Source: a bacterium (GTDB taxonomy: Bacteria; Bacillota; Clostridia; Lachnospirales; Lachnospiraceae). From it: a DNA stretch of 64,000 bases. The stretch lies in assembly GCA_023663725.1 (NCBI GenBank), contig JAMPGX010000002.1, forward strand, positions 106,572 to 170,571, written 5' to 3'. The notes beneath the pieces are model-generated. The model ran no database searches. It was not told the origin of the DNA and saw only the letters and a list, made by a program, of their open reading frames with translations. A program made the position numbers and the translations under genes. This document shows positions 47,992 to 56,970 of the stretch, piece after piece. Numbering within the stretch: position 1 is the first letter of the stretch; each line of letters opens with the position of its first letter.

Positions 47992-50910
47992 ATGAAGATT
48001 GAAGAGGTAACAAGCTACGAACTGATAGAGAAGAGGGAGATCAAGGATCTCAATTCCATGAGCTATCTGCTGCGGCACAGGAAGACGGGCGCGAGGGTGG
48101 CCCTGCTTCAAAATGACGACGACAACAAAGTGTTTTACATCGGGTTTCGCACGCCGCCGGAGGATTCCACCGGTGTGGCCCATATCCTGGAGCACTCTGT
48201 GCTGTGTGGCTCGCGGGAATTCCCAGTCAAGGATCCGTTCGTGGAGCTGGTCAAAGGTTCTTTGAATACCTTCTTAAATGCTATGACTTATCCTGACAAG
48301 ACGATATATCCGGTGGCCAGCTGCAATGACAAGGATTTCCAGAATCTGATGCATGTGTATCTTGACGCGGTGTTCTACCCCAGAATTTACGATACAGACA
48401 AGATTTTTCGACAGGAGGGCTGGCATTACGAGTTGGACGGCCTGGAGGGAGAGCTGACCCTCAACGGCGTGGTCTACAACGAGATGAAGGGCGCTTTCTC
48501 CTCTCCGGAGGATGTGCTGTTTCGCGAGAGGATGAAGTCCCTGTACCCAGACACCGCCTACGGCAAGGTGTCCGGCGGCGACCCGGCGGTGATCCCCCAG
48601 CTCAGCTATGAGGAGTTCCTGGAGTTTCATCGGCGCTACTATCACCCCTCCAATTCCTATATCTATCTGTACGGCAATATGGATATGGCGGAGAAGTTGA
48701 TCTTTCTGGATGAAAAATACCTGTCCGCCTTTGAGCGGCTGGAGATCGACAGCAGTATCCAACAGCAGGAGCCTTTTCCCGCGCTGCGCAGGACGGTGCG
48801 GGAATATCCGGTCAGCGATGAAGCCAATGAACAGGAGTGCGGCTATCTGAGCTATAATATGACCGCCGGAGACTGTCTGGACCGTGAGTTGTATGTGGCT
48901 TTTCAGATTCTGGATTACGCGCTCTGCAGCGCGCCGGGAGCGCCTCTCAAGCAGGTGCTTCTGGATAACAGTATGGGCAAGGACATCTACAGCGAGTATG
49001 ACAATGGGATACGTCAGCCCTTCTTTTCTGTGGTGGCCAGCGATACGGACACAGGCAAGGCCGACCGCTTTGTGGAGCTGATTGACCGAGAACTGCGGCG
49101 GATTGCGAAGGAGGGCTTTGAACAGAAAGCGCTGCTGGCGGGGATCAACCACTATGAGTTCAGATACAGGGAAGCGGACTATGGCAATTATCCCAAGGGA
49201 TTGATGTATGGCTTGCAGATGTTAGACAGCTGGCTCTATGCGGATGAGCTGCCCTTTATCCATGTGGAGGCCAACGATACCTATGCCCGTCTGCGGGAGA
49301 AGGTAGGACAGGGCTATTTTGAGGGTCTGGTACAGACTTATCTGATCGACAATTCGCATAGAACGCTGGTGATTCTACAGCCGAAAAAGGGTATGGCTCA
49401 GGCCATGGAGGAGGATCTTAAGACCCGCCTGTCGCAGCTCAAGGCGGGGATGAGCAGGGAGGAGCTGTCGGACATCATAGCGCAGCAGCAGGCTCTGACC
49501 GCGTATCAGGAACAGGAGGACAGCAAGGAGGATCTGGCCAGGATTCCCATGCTGGCCAGAGAGGATATCGGCCGTGAGGCGAGGAAGCTGGTGAATGAGG
49601 AGACTCATATTGGAGATATTCCGGCGCTGCGCCACAGTCTGTTTACCAATGGCATTGCCTATATCAGGCTGGTCTTTTCACTGGATCAGATACCGGAGCG
49701 CCTCTACCCCTATGTGGGGATTTTCAAGAGCTGCCTGGGGCTGCTTGGCACGGCACACTACAGCTACGGAGCGCTGGTCACGGAGATTGATCTGCATACC
49801 GGCGGCATGAGCGCCGTGACCAATGTATATGGCGATGTGGACAATACGGATAGCTGCAAGATCACGCTGGATCTGAAGACCAAGGTGCTCTGCGGCAATA
49901 TCGACAAGGCCATGGAGCTGTTTGAGGAGATTGCTCTGACCTCTGATTTCGGGGATGAGAAGAGACTCCTGGAGATCGTCTCCGAGGAGCAGTCACAGCT
50001 ACAGTCCTTTATGACATCTCGGGGCCACAGCGTAGCCATGAACAGGGCTCTGGCCTATGGCAGCGTCTCCGGCGTCATCAGCGAGACGCTCTCCGGCATC
50101 CCGTATTTTCGGTTGATATCGCGGATTCAGGGACATTTTGAGGAGGAGAAGGCCACCTTGATTAAGGCTCTGCGTGAGTTGGCGGCTCTGATCTTCTGTC
50201 GGGAGAACCTGATGGTGGACTATGTGGGCGAAGAGGAGGGCTGGGAGCTGACGGCTAAGGCTGTAGAGCGCTTAGCACACAAGCTGAACGCGTCCCCTGC
50301 GGAGATGGGAGAGTACCGTCCCCTGCCGGAGAGAAAGCAGGAGGGCCTGATGACTGCCGGACAGGTGCTCTATGTGTGCAGGGCTGGCAATTTCAAGAAG
50401 AAGGGTCTGCCCTATCGGGGCACATTGCGCTTCCTGAAGGTGATGATGGAGTATGAATATCTGTGGAGCAACATTCGGGTGAAAGGCGGAGCCTATGGTT
50501 GCATGTGCGGCTTCGGCAGGTCTGGCGAGAGTTATTTTGTTTCTTATCGTGACCCAAATTTAAAAAATACGGTAGAGATCTATGAAAAAGCGGCGGAGGT
50601 GGTGGAGCATTTCACGGCTGACGAGCGCGTTATGACTCAGTATATTATCGGGGCGATCAGTGGCATGGATACGCCAATGAATCCGGCGGCATATGGGCTT
50701 TTCTCTCTGAGCGCCCATATGTGCAATATCACCCAGCAGCAGCTGGAGGAAGAGAGGCGGCAGCTGTTGGATGCGACCGAGGAGGATATTCGGGAATTGG
50801 CGGCCTATATCAGAGCTTTCATGGAGGATGATTTCCTCTGCGTGGTTGGCAATGCCCAGAAGATCAGAGAAGAGAAGGAGTTGTTCCTGACAACGGAAAA
50901 CTTATTCTAG
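47992..50910 (+). CDS. M16C insulinase-family metallopeptidase (presequence-protease-like)
   Basis: The 972-residue protein has the inverted zinc motif H-x-x-E-H as HILEH (His64, Glu67, His68) within VAHILEHSVLCGSREFPVKDPF, and the distal acidic part NGVVYNEMKGAFSSPEDV. Four M16 repeats make the two halves of a chamber that degrades unfolded peptides. The C-terminal half has the substrate-binding R/Y region (RVKGGAYGCMCGFGRSG). No signal peptide is present, so it is probably cytoplasmic and clears peptides. Length fits the PreP/M16C subfamily. AAGAGGATGG lies before ATG 47992. The DUF4349 gene follows by 15 bases. Confidence 0.93.
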   Translation: MKIEEVTSYELIEKREIKDLNSMSYLLRHRKTGARVALLQNDDDNKVFYIGFRTPPEDSTGVAHILEHSVLCGSREFPVKDPFVELVKGSLNTFLNAMTYPDKTIYPVASCNDKDFQNLMHVYLDAVFYPRIYDTDKIFRQEGWHYELDGLEGELTLNGVVYNEMKGAFSSPEDVLFRERMKSLYPDTAYGKVSGGDPAVIPQLSYEEFLEFHRRYYHPSNSYIYLYGNMDMAEKLIFLDEKYLSAFERLEIDSSIQQQEPFPALRRTVREYPVSDEANEQECGYLSYNMTAGDCLDRELYVAFQILDYALCSAPGAPLKQVLLDNSMGKDIYSEYDNGIRQPFFSVVASDTDTGKADRFVELIDRELRRIAKEGFEQKALLAGINHYEFRYREADYGNYPKGLMYGLQMLDSWLYADELPFIHVEANDTYARLREKVGQGYFEGLVQTYLIDNSHRTLVILQPKKGMAQAMEEDLKTRLSQLKAGMSREELSDIIAQQQALTAYQEQEDSKEDLARIPMLAREDIGREARKLVNEETHIGDIPALRHSLFTNGIAYIRLVFSLDQIPERLYPYVGIFKSCLGLLGTAHYSYGALVTEIDLHTGGMSAVTNVYGDVDNTDSCKITLDLKTKVLCGNIDKAMELFEEIALTSDFGDEKRLLEIVSEEQSQLQSFMTSRGHSVAMNRALAYGSVSGVISETLSGIPYFRLISRIQGHFEEEKATLIKALRELAALIFCRENLMVDYVGEEEGWELTAKAVERLAHKLNASPAEMGEYRPLPERKQEGLMTAGQVLYVCRAGNFKKKGLPYRGTLRFLKVMMEYEYLWSNIRVKGGAYGCMCGFGRSGESYFVSYRDPNLKNTVEIYEKAAEVVEHFTADERVMTQYIIGAISGMDTPMNPAAYGLFSLSAHMCNITQQQLEEERRQLLDATEEDIRELAAYIRAFMEDDFLCVVGNAQKIREEKELFLTTENLF

Positions 50911-50925
50911 GAAAAGGGGGCTATT

Positions 50926-52068
50926 ATGAAAAAGACAAAGTGGAAAAAGAGGCTGCTGGCAGGGACACTGGTGCTGCTGGCGCTTCTGACACAGACTGCC
51001 TGCGGCGATTCAGGCGATATGGCGGCGAACGCAGGGGGGCAGATGAACAGTCCCATGGCGGAAGAATATAATTATGAGATGGCGGATGACTCGCTGGGTA
51101 TGGACATGTATGCCAGCGAGTCCAAGACGGAGAGCGGCTCTGGCGGTCAACAGCAGAAAACGGATGCGGACAGTCCAAGCAGCAACAGAAAGCTGATCCG
51201 CACAGTGAGAATGTCTGTGGAGACCAAGGAGTTTGACTCTGTCATGGAGACGCTGGAAAGGCGCGTGGATGAGCTGGGCGGTTATATCGAGGATATGGAG
51301 ACCTACAACGGCAGCGTCTACAGCAGTAGCCGTTCCAGCCGCAGCGCCAGTATGACGGCCAGGATTCCGGCGGCTCAGTTGAACGTGTTTCTGGGCGAGG
51401 TGTCCGACATCAGCAATGTCACCCGTCGCTCTGAGAATGTGCAGGATGTGACGCTGGACTATGTGGATCTGGACAGTCATAAGAAGACCCTGCAGGCGGA
51501 GCATGAGCGCCTTCTGGAGCTGATGGAGAGGGCGGAATACATAGAGGATATCATCACGATCGAGCAGCGTCTGTCCGAAGTGCGGTATCAGATTGAGAGC
51601 ATGGAGGCGCGGCTTCGGACCTATGACAACAAGGTGGATTATGGCACGGTCTACCTGGATGTGAGCGAGGTGAAGGAGCTGACGCCGGTTCACGAGGAGA
51701 CCGTCTGGGAGAGGATTAGCGGCGGATTTATCGAGAATCTGCGGGGAGTCGGCAACGGGGCTCTGGAGATCGTGATCTGGGTGTTGATTCATATTCCCAC
51801 ACTGGTATTGTGGGCGTTGTTCCTCTTCCTGTTCATCCTGTGGCTCAGGTGGTGGATGAAGCGGGACCGCGCGAAAGCAAGGGAGCGGCAGGCGCAGGCG
51901 GCAGCCGGACCCAGGCAGGGAGGCTTTAACCCAGGAGCTCCCAACCAAGGAGGCTTTAACCCAGGAGCTCCCAACCAAGGAGGCTTGTATCCAGGAGGCC
52001 CCAACCCAGAAAGCCCCAACCCAGGAGCTCCCGATCAGGGCCGCAGAGGAGATAGTACCCATGTGTGA
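50926..52068 (+). CDS. DUF4349 lipoprotein with coiled coil and proline-glycine tail
   Basis: The 380-residue protein has a signal ending in the Cys26 lipobox-like QTAC, a disordered region, then the DUF4349 domain (RKLIRTVRMSVETKEFDSVMETLERRVDELGGYIED in blocks KLIRTVRMSVETKEFD and RVDELGGYIED), a coiled coil (about residues 175-225) and a transmembrane helix near 287-309 (VLIHIPTLVLWALFLFLFILWL). The cytoplasmic tail carries four 10-residue repeats of the form QGGFNPGAPN encoded by 30-bp DNA repeats. Function unknown; probably an envelope structural or sensor protein. It overlaps era by eight bases. Confidence 0.85.
   Translation: MKKTKWKKRLLAGTLVLLALLTQTACGDSGDMAANAGGQMNSPMAEEYNYEMADDSLGMDMYASESKTESGSGGQQQKTDADSPSSNRKLIRTVRMSVETKEFDSVMETLERRVDELGGYIEDMETYNGSVYSSSRSSRSASMTARIPAAQLNVFLGEVSDISNVTRRSENVQDVTLDYVDLDSHKKTLQAEHERLLELMERAEYIEDIITIEQRLSEVRYQIESMEARLRTYDNKVDYGTVYLDVSEVKELTPVHEETVWERISGGFIENLRGVGNGALEIVIWVLIHIPTLVLWALFLFLFILWLRWWMKRDRAKARERQAQAAAGPRQGGFNPGAPNQGGFNPGAPNQGGLYPGGPNPESPNPGAPDQGRRGDSTHV
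51919..52038 (+). repeat. 30-bp tandem repeat, four units, inside the DUF4349 gene
   Basis: Units at 51919, 51949, 51979 and 52009. The first two are identical and the last two diverged. The period is a multiple of three, so copy-number change would keep the reading frame. Confidence 0.85.
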
Positions 52069-52969
52069 GAATCCAGCGTATAAATCAGGCTTTGTGACTC
52101 TGATTGGCAGGCCCAATGTGGGGAAATCCACACTGATGAATCGGCTGATCGGACAGAAGATCGCTATTACCAGCAACAAGCCGCAGACCACCCGCAACCG
52201 AATCCAGACCGTGTATACCTCGGATGAGGGACAGATCGTTTTCGTGGACACGCCAGGTATCCACAAGGCCAAGAACAGATTGGGGAACTATATGGTCAAT
52301 GTGGCGGAGCGCACACTGTCGGAGGTGGACGTGATCCTGTGGCTTGTCGAGCCCAGCAGCTTTATCGGCGCCGGTGAGCGACATATCATAGAGAAGCTGC
52401 AGAAGGTGAAGACGTCAGTGATTCTGGTGATCAATAAAGTGGACACTGTCAAGAGGGAGGAGCTGCTGCCCTACATTGACACCTATCGAAAACAGATGGA
52501 GTTCCAGGAGATCGTGCCGGTATCGGCTCTGAAGGGGGACAATACGGACACGCTGATCTCCTGTATCATGAAGTATCTGCCCTACGGACAGGCCTTCTAT
52601 GACGAGGATACCGTCACCGACCAGCCCATGCGCCAGATCGTGGCAGAGCTGATACGGGAGAAAGCGCTGCGGCTGTTGGAGGAGGAGATTCCCCACGGGA
52701 TCGCCGTCAGCATCGAGAAGATGAGCTATAGAAAGCATATATGCGATATTGAGGCCACCATCATATGCGAGAGGGATTCCCACAAGGGGATCATCATTGG
52801 CAAGGGTGGCAGTATGCTCAAGAGAATCGGTTCGGCCGCCAGACCGGAGATCGAGGATATGCTGGAGCGACAGGTAAATCTACAGCTCTGGGTGAAGGTG
52901 AAAAAGGACTGGCGGGACAGTGATTTTCTAATGAAAAATTATGGATATAACCCCAGAGATATCCAGTAG
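52061..52969 (+). CDS. era: GTPase Era
   Basis: The 302-residue GTPase binds the 3' end of 16S rRNA and helps 30S assembly. G1 is GRPNVGKSTL, G2 lies in KPQTTRNRI, G3 is DTPGIH and G4 is NKVD. The C-terminal KH domain has GIAVSIEKM and IIIGKGGSMLKRIG. It starts inside the end of the DUF4349 gene. A YqzL-like small gene and recO follow, the order common in Firmicutes. Normal length. Confidence 0.96.
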   Translation: MCENPAYKSGFVTLIGRPNVGKSTLMNRLIGQKIAITSNKPQTTRNRIQTVYTSDEGQIVFVDTPGIHKAKNRLGNYMVNVAERTLSEVDVILWLVEPSSFIGAGERHIIEKLQKVKTSVILVINKVDTVKREELLPYIDTYRKQMEFQEIVPVSALKGDNTDTLISCIMKYLPYGQAFYDEDTVTDQPMRQIVAELIREKALRLLEEEIPHGIAVSIEKMSYRKHICDIEATIICERDSHKGIIIGKGGSMLKRIGSAARPEIEDMLERQVNLQLWVKVKKDWRDSDFLMKNYGYNPRDIQ

Positions 52970-53060
52970 CTTATGTGAGTCATGAATCTCGTCGGGCGCA
53001 TAGAAAGATCAAAATAGCGAACCCTATAGATATCAGCAAAAGAACGGGGGACGTAATGAT

Positions 53061-53255
53061 ATGCAAGAGACGGCGGCGGGCAGCAGGGTAAAGTACTGGC
53101 AGAGATTTGAGAGCACCGGAAGGGTGGAGGATTATCTGCGGTATTCCTGCGGTGAAGGGATACCGGAAGCTATGCGGGGGAATTCAGGAGCAGACCCATA
53201 TGCAGGATTATATCACAGTGACAGGAATGATACTGAAGCAGACGCCTATCGGTGA
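53061..53255 (+). CDS. Small YqzL-like protein overlapping recO
   Basis: The 64-codon frame from ATG 53061 has W-x-x-F-x-x-T-G-x-V-x-x-Y-L-x-Y (KYWQRFESTGRVEDYLRYSC), the pattern of YqzL, a protein of about 45 residues encoded between era and recO in Bacilli and Clostridia. GGGGGACG lies upstream. Past residue 32 the sequence has no family support and runs 56 bases into recO in another frame. The extension may be real or the result of a lost stop codon. Function unknown. Confidence 0.6.
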   Translation: MQETAAGSRVKYWQRFESTGRVEDYLRYSCGEGIPEAMRGNSGADPYAGLYHSDRNDTEADAYR

Positions 53256-53850
53256 ATATGATAGGCGTATCTGTTTGCTCACAAAGGAAAGAGGTAAGAT
53301 CGCGGCTTTTGTCAAAGGCTCCCGCAAGCCGGGGAGTCGTCTGAGCAGCGCGGCCAACCCTTTTTCCTTCGGCACGTTTAAGCTGTATGAGGGCAGGACC
53401 TCCTACAATGTGTCGGACGTCGAGATTCAGAATTATTTTGAACCTCTGCGGACGGATTACATAGGTGCGTGTTATGGCATGTACTTTGCGGAAATTGCGG
53501 ATTATTATGCAAGAGAGAACAATGACGAGCGGCAGATGCTCAAGCTCCTCTATCAATCCCTGCGGGCGCTGATCGCCCCCTCCATACCAAACGAGCTGGT
53601 GAGATGCGTCTATGAGATCAAGAGCATCGTTGTAAACGGGGAATTCCCCGGCTTGAGATTACAGCGGGAGTTGGAGGAGTCCACAGTCTATGCTCTGGAA
53701 TACATCGTCTCCAGCAGCGTGGAAAAGCTCTACACTTTTACAGTGACCCCCAGTGTGCTGGAACAGTTGAAGGAGGAGGCCGGCTGGTACTGCAATAAGA
53801 TCATCGGCCACGAATTCAAGAGTCTGGAAATCCTGAAAAGTCTCTGCTGA
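53200..53850 (+). CDS. recO: DNA repair protein RecO
   Basis: The 216-residue protein starts at ATG 53200 (MQDYITVTGMILKQTPIGEYDRRICLLTKERGKIAAFVKG), given in blocks VTGMILKQTPIGEYDR and LLTKERGKIAAFVKGSRKPGS, the N-terminal OB fold. An upstream frame from 53107 is not supported by a ribosome binding site; CAGGAG lies ten bases before 53200. The helical middle has CYGMYFAEIADYYARENN. RecO loads RecA with RecR. A zinc Cys cluster seen in some members is absent. Slightly shorter than the usual 240-250 residues. It converges with the acylation cassette 11 bases on. Confidence 0.9.
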   Translation: MQDYITVTGMILKQTPIGEYDRRICLLTKERGKIAAFVKGSRKPGSRLSSAANPFSFGTFKLYEGRTSYNVSDVEIQNYFEPLRTDYIGACYGMYFAEIADYYARENNDERQMLKLLYQSLRALIAPSIPNELVRCVYEIKSIVVNGEFPGLRLQRELEESTVYALEYIVSSSVEKLYTFTVTPSVLEQLKEEAGWYCNKIIGHEFKSLEILKSLC

Positions 53851-53861
53851 CAGCGAGGACA

Positions 53862-54995
53862 CTAATAGATTCCCCGAATACCTGTGTCGCTGTCCAGAGT
53901 ATTCAGGTTATACAGCAGCAACACATCTGTTATTGTGTCATGTTCTGCCAGAAATGAGGAGGGACCATCCCTGTAATACCTGGTGTCGAACACATAAATC
54001 TTTCTAAAATGGTGCGCGAGAAAAGCAGCCATAGAGTTGGCGTAGCTGTCCTTGATCAACATGAGTTCATCCTGCGAGGCGGCCGTCGTATTCTCGATGA
54101 CGATCAGGGGATGGATATTGTTGAGGAAAAGGGAATATTTATCTTTTTCCTCCAGATAATCCAGATTGTATAAACTGTCCGTCACTTCTCCCGTGTCCAG
54201 ATAGGTGACGGTGAGAGTATCTTGCGGGTTGGTATAGATCGTGATCTCATCCCTTTTGTGGTCGTAATCATTGATCTTGGAGTACAGAGTGCCCGCGAAT
54301 TCCTCCGTGACAGTGCGGGCAGTCAGAGACTCCAGCGGCAGGGGAGTGAACCCTTTTGCGTCGCAGTAGGCCAGATACCCCTGATAAGCCCCGAACGTAG
54401 TCCAGTGGTGGTCGGTGCGATAGTATAGCTGTCCCTGGCTCGCTCCATCCAACAGGCGCTGAGTGCAGTCGATGGCAGGGATTCCCGTGGCGTCATAGAT
54501 CGCGTATGCCGTTTCCAACTGGTCGGACGACGGAGCATATGCGGGGAGCTTGTCTCGGTATATGGTGACTGCCGTGGGAACCAGCATCAGGTTTATATGG
54601 ATCCCATCCTCGCTGATCTTATCATAAAAACGGGCGAGCGTGTCCGTTATACGTTCCGTGTTCTGCGGATTGTCATAGGGCTCGATCAGGTAATCGTCCT
54701 CTGCCATATAGATATGGTTGATACATTTTCTTCCGCTGGCGATCTCCACGCCACTTTTCAATCCCACGAAAAAGTCTCTCTGGGGAAAATGGTCTGCGAG
54801 CCAGTCGCCCAGCGAATCCATGAATTCCCCATTCAGGACTGTCTCCGGAGACAGCTCAGGGAGCTCTGCGAGATACCTGTTTTCATTCTCCGAATACCCC
54901 CTCTTGGGGCTGAGGACAAGGTATGTCGATAGGGATAGAATACCGATGCAGAGCAGACATACCAAAGTCTTTCTTATCATAACATTTGTTATCAT
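53862..54995 (-). CDS. DHHW-family (AlgJ/AlgX-like) acetylation accessory protein
   Basis: The 377-residue protein has an N-terminal signal-anchor helix (TLVCLLCIGILSLSTYLVL) and an extracellular SGNH-like domain whose hallmark YRTDHHWTTFGAYQGY is the DHHW motif. A loosely placed D-S near KDSYANSMAAFLAHHFRKIYVFDTRYY supports a hydrolase/transferase fold. Such proteins work with a membrane-bound O-acyltransferase to move acetyl groups to surface polysaccharides. It is the last of four reverse-strand genes (57804 to 53862) and follows the MBOAT gene by 23 bases. Confidence 0.88.
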   Translation of the reverse strand: MITNVMIRKTLVCLLCIGILSLSTYLVLSPKRGYSENENRYLAELPELSPETVLNGEFMDSLGDWLADHFPQRDFFVGLKSGVEIASGRKCINHIYMAEDDYLIEPYDNPQNTERITDTLARFYDKISEDGIHINLMLVPTAVTIYRDKLPAYAPSSDQLETAYAIYDATGIPAIDCTQRLLDGASQGQLYYRTDHHWTTFGAYQGYLAYCDAKGFTPLPLESLTARTVTEEFAGTLYSKINDYDHKRDEITIYTNPQDTLTVTYLDTGEVTDSLYNLDYLEEKDKYSLFLNNIHPLIVIENTTAASQDELMLIKDSYANSMAAFLAHHFRKIYVFDTRYYRDGPSSFLAEHDTITDVLLLYNLNTLDSDTGIRGIY

Positions 54996-55018
54996 AGAGT
55001 TACCTGCCTTTTTTGTTC

Positions 55019-56434
55019 TTAAAACCGAAAGTATAAAAACGGATTATAGGTGTCGCTGACCATATATGCTGTTGACAGGACAAACAGCAGAAGGACGGCG
55101 ACGGCGGTGAATGCGGACAGTATGAAGCCTTTTACTCGGCTGAGGCCGGCAGCTTTCCGACAGATCCACGGATATACCGGACCTGCCAGCACACAGGCCA
55201 GGACGAGCACCGAGCCATAGTTTCTCAGATACCAGAGAAACAGTGTGTCCGTCGGCGCGTTTGTTCCAAAGGAGAAGAGCAGACCGATGTAGCCGCCAAG
55301 TTCTCCTGGGTCAGTGATGGCAAAGATCACAAAGCCAAACACGACGATCAGGAGTGTGTAGATATGTTGTAAAAAATGGGGGAGTTTTGCAAGCGCTTTT
55401 CCCCATATGTATTTTTCTCCTACCAGCAAAACGCCGTAGTAGACGCCCCACAAAATAAAATTCCACGACGCCCCGTGCCATAACCCTGTCAGGAACCATA
55501 CTATGGCGATGTTGAGCAGGTGGCGGGCAGTCCCCTTCCTGTTTCCTCCCAGCGGAATATATACATAGTCCCGAAACCATGTGGAGAGGGAGATGTGCCA
55601 ACGACGCCAGAAGTCCGTCACGGAGATGGCGGCAAGGGGATAGCGGAAGTTCTCGTTGTAGTCAAAGCCCAGCATTTTTCCCATTCCGATGGCCATATCG
55701 CTGTAAGCGCTGAAGTCAAAGTAGAGCTGCAACGTAAAGCAGAGCGCGCCCAGCCATGCTGTGGCGACGCTTGTATCCGCCGCGCCCAGAACGCGTATCT
55801 CCTCCCACAGAGCTCCCACCTGATTGGCGATCAGCACTTTTTTGAAAAGCCCCATCATGAATCGCAAAAGTCCCTGCTCGATGGCGTCGAATGCAATCCT
55901 GCGGTTGTGCAGCTGTCTTTGGATGTCGGAAAAACGCACGATGGGCCCCGCCACCAGCTGTGGAAACATGGAGACATATGTGAGATAGGAGACATAGCTG
56001 TGTTCCGCCTTAACCCTGCCCCTGTACAGATCGATCATATAGCTCATGGTCTGGAAGGTATAAAAACTGATGCCCACCGGCAAATGTATCTGGGGGGAGG
56101 TAAAATTCGTACCGCATATCTCGTTTATGGTAGAGACGGCAAAACCGGCATATTTGAAAAAAGCGAGTATGGACAGATTGATACAGACGCTGCAACACAG
56201 GAAAAATCTCCGCCTGCATACAGTGGTGCCAAAGCGTTCCATAAGTCGGCCATTGGTGTAATCCAGCAGTGTGGAAAAAAGCATCAGGAGAATGTACAGC
56301 GGTTCTCCCCAGGCATAGAAAACCAGACTGAAAATAAGCAAAGTCCCATTTTTCCATGAAAATGGGACCGCACAATACAGGAGCAGGCATAGCGGAAGAA
56401 AGAAATAAACAAAAGGGATACAACTGAAGACCAT
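55019..56434 (-). CDS. MBOAT-family membrane-bound O-acyltransferase (AlgI/DltB-like)
   Basis: The 471-residue protein has about eleven transmembrane helices. The MBOAT signature is intact: RRWHISLSTWFRDYVYIPLGGNRKG, with blocks DFWRRWHISLSTWFRDY and PLGGNRKG, and the catalytic His in FLTGLWHGASWNFILWG. The enzyme passes acyl groups across the membrane for acetylation of polysaccharide or teichoic acid. TAGGAGG precedes ATG 56434. The DHHW partner is next. The acceptor polymer is unknown, as no glycan synthesis genes adjoin. Confidence 0.94.
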   Translation of the reverse strand: MVFSCIPFVYFFLPLCLLLYCAVPFSWKNGTLLIFSLVFYAWGEPLYILLMLFSTLLDYTNGRLMERFGTTVCRRRFFLCCSVCINLSILAFFKYAGFAVSTINEICGTNFTSPQIHLPVGISFYTFQTMSYMIDLYRGRVKAEHSYVSYLTYVSMFPQLVAGPIVRFSDIQRQLHNRRIAFDAIEQGLLRFMMGLFKKVLIANQVGALWEEIRVLGAADTSVATAWLGALCFTLQLYFDFSAYSDMAIGMGKMLGFDYNENFRYPLAAISVTDFWRRWHISLSTWFRDYVYIPLGGNRKGTARHLLNIAIVWFLTGLWHGASWNFILWGVYYGVLLVGEKYIWGKALAKLPHFLQHIYTLLIVVFGFVIFAITDPGELGGYIGLLFSFGTNAPTDTLFLWYLRNYGSVLVLACVLAGPVYPWICRKAAGLSRVKGFILSAFTAVAVLLLFVLSTAYMVSDTYNPFLYFRF

Positions 56435-56445
56435 GCTAATCCCTC

Positions 56446-56922
56446 CTAAAACAGTCCGCTTTCAATCACATTCGTAATCTCATCTGCGTTTTCGGATATA
56501 ACAAGCCAGATATAGCTGTCTCTTGTCTTAACCCTGCTTTTATCGACGATTGCGAACTGTTCGGGAATGTAATCCTGCATCTCGCTTTTCTTGTCGTCAA
56601 CAACCGTCTGTAAGCATTCTGCATACTCTTCCAAGTCACCGGAGTCCTTGACCTTCATGATCACGACCGTCTCGGCCGAGGCCGCGTCCTCCGAGATGGA
56701 AAAAACATATTCCTCAAGCGACGTCACATCAATGCCATAGTAGTTTAAGATAAAATCCGCGTCCATGCATTGAGGGGAATTTAAGGATACAGACTGTTCA
56801 ATCTCCTGATAGAGCTCATTGATGGATTTGGCTGTCGGCACGGCCTTCTCCGCACATCCGGCGCCGAAAAGCGCAACCGCTATTAAAATCGCTGTAACTT
56901 TCATGAATCTAACCATATGCAT
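56446..56922 (-). CDS. DUF4358 lipoprotein
   Basis: The 158-residue protein has a short signal and lipobox FGAGC, then a compact domain with DADFILNYYGIDVTSLEEYVFSISEDAASAETVVIMKVKD, given as FILNYYGIDVTSLEEYVF and AETVVIMKVKDSGD, the DUF4358 pattern. This family often travels with MBOAT and DHHW genes in Lachnospiraceae. GAGGACGAT precedes ATG 56922; starts at 56916 or 56904 are possible. Probably an extracellular accessory factor of acylation. Confidence 0.85.
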   Translation of the reverse strand: MHMVRFMKVTAILIAVALFGAGCAEKAVPTAKSINELYQEIEQSVSLNSPQCMDADFILNYYGIDVTSLEEYVFSISEDAASAETVVIMKVKDSGDLEEYAECLQTVVDDKKSEMQDYIPEQFAIVDKSRVKTRDSYIWLVISENADEITNVIESGLF

Positions 56923-56970
56923 ATCGTCCTCTGCCTCTGTACTTTCTATGAAATCTTTTTTCTATGAAAT

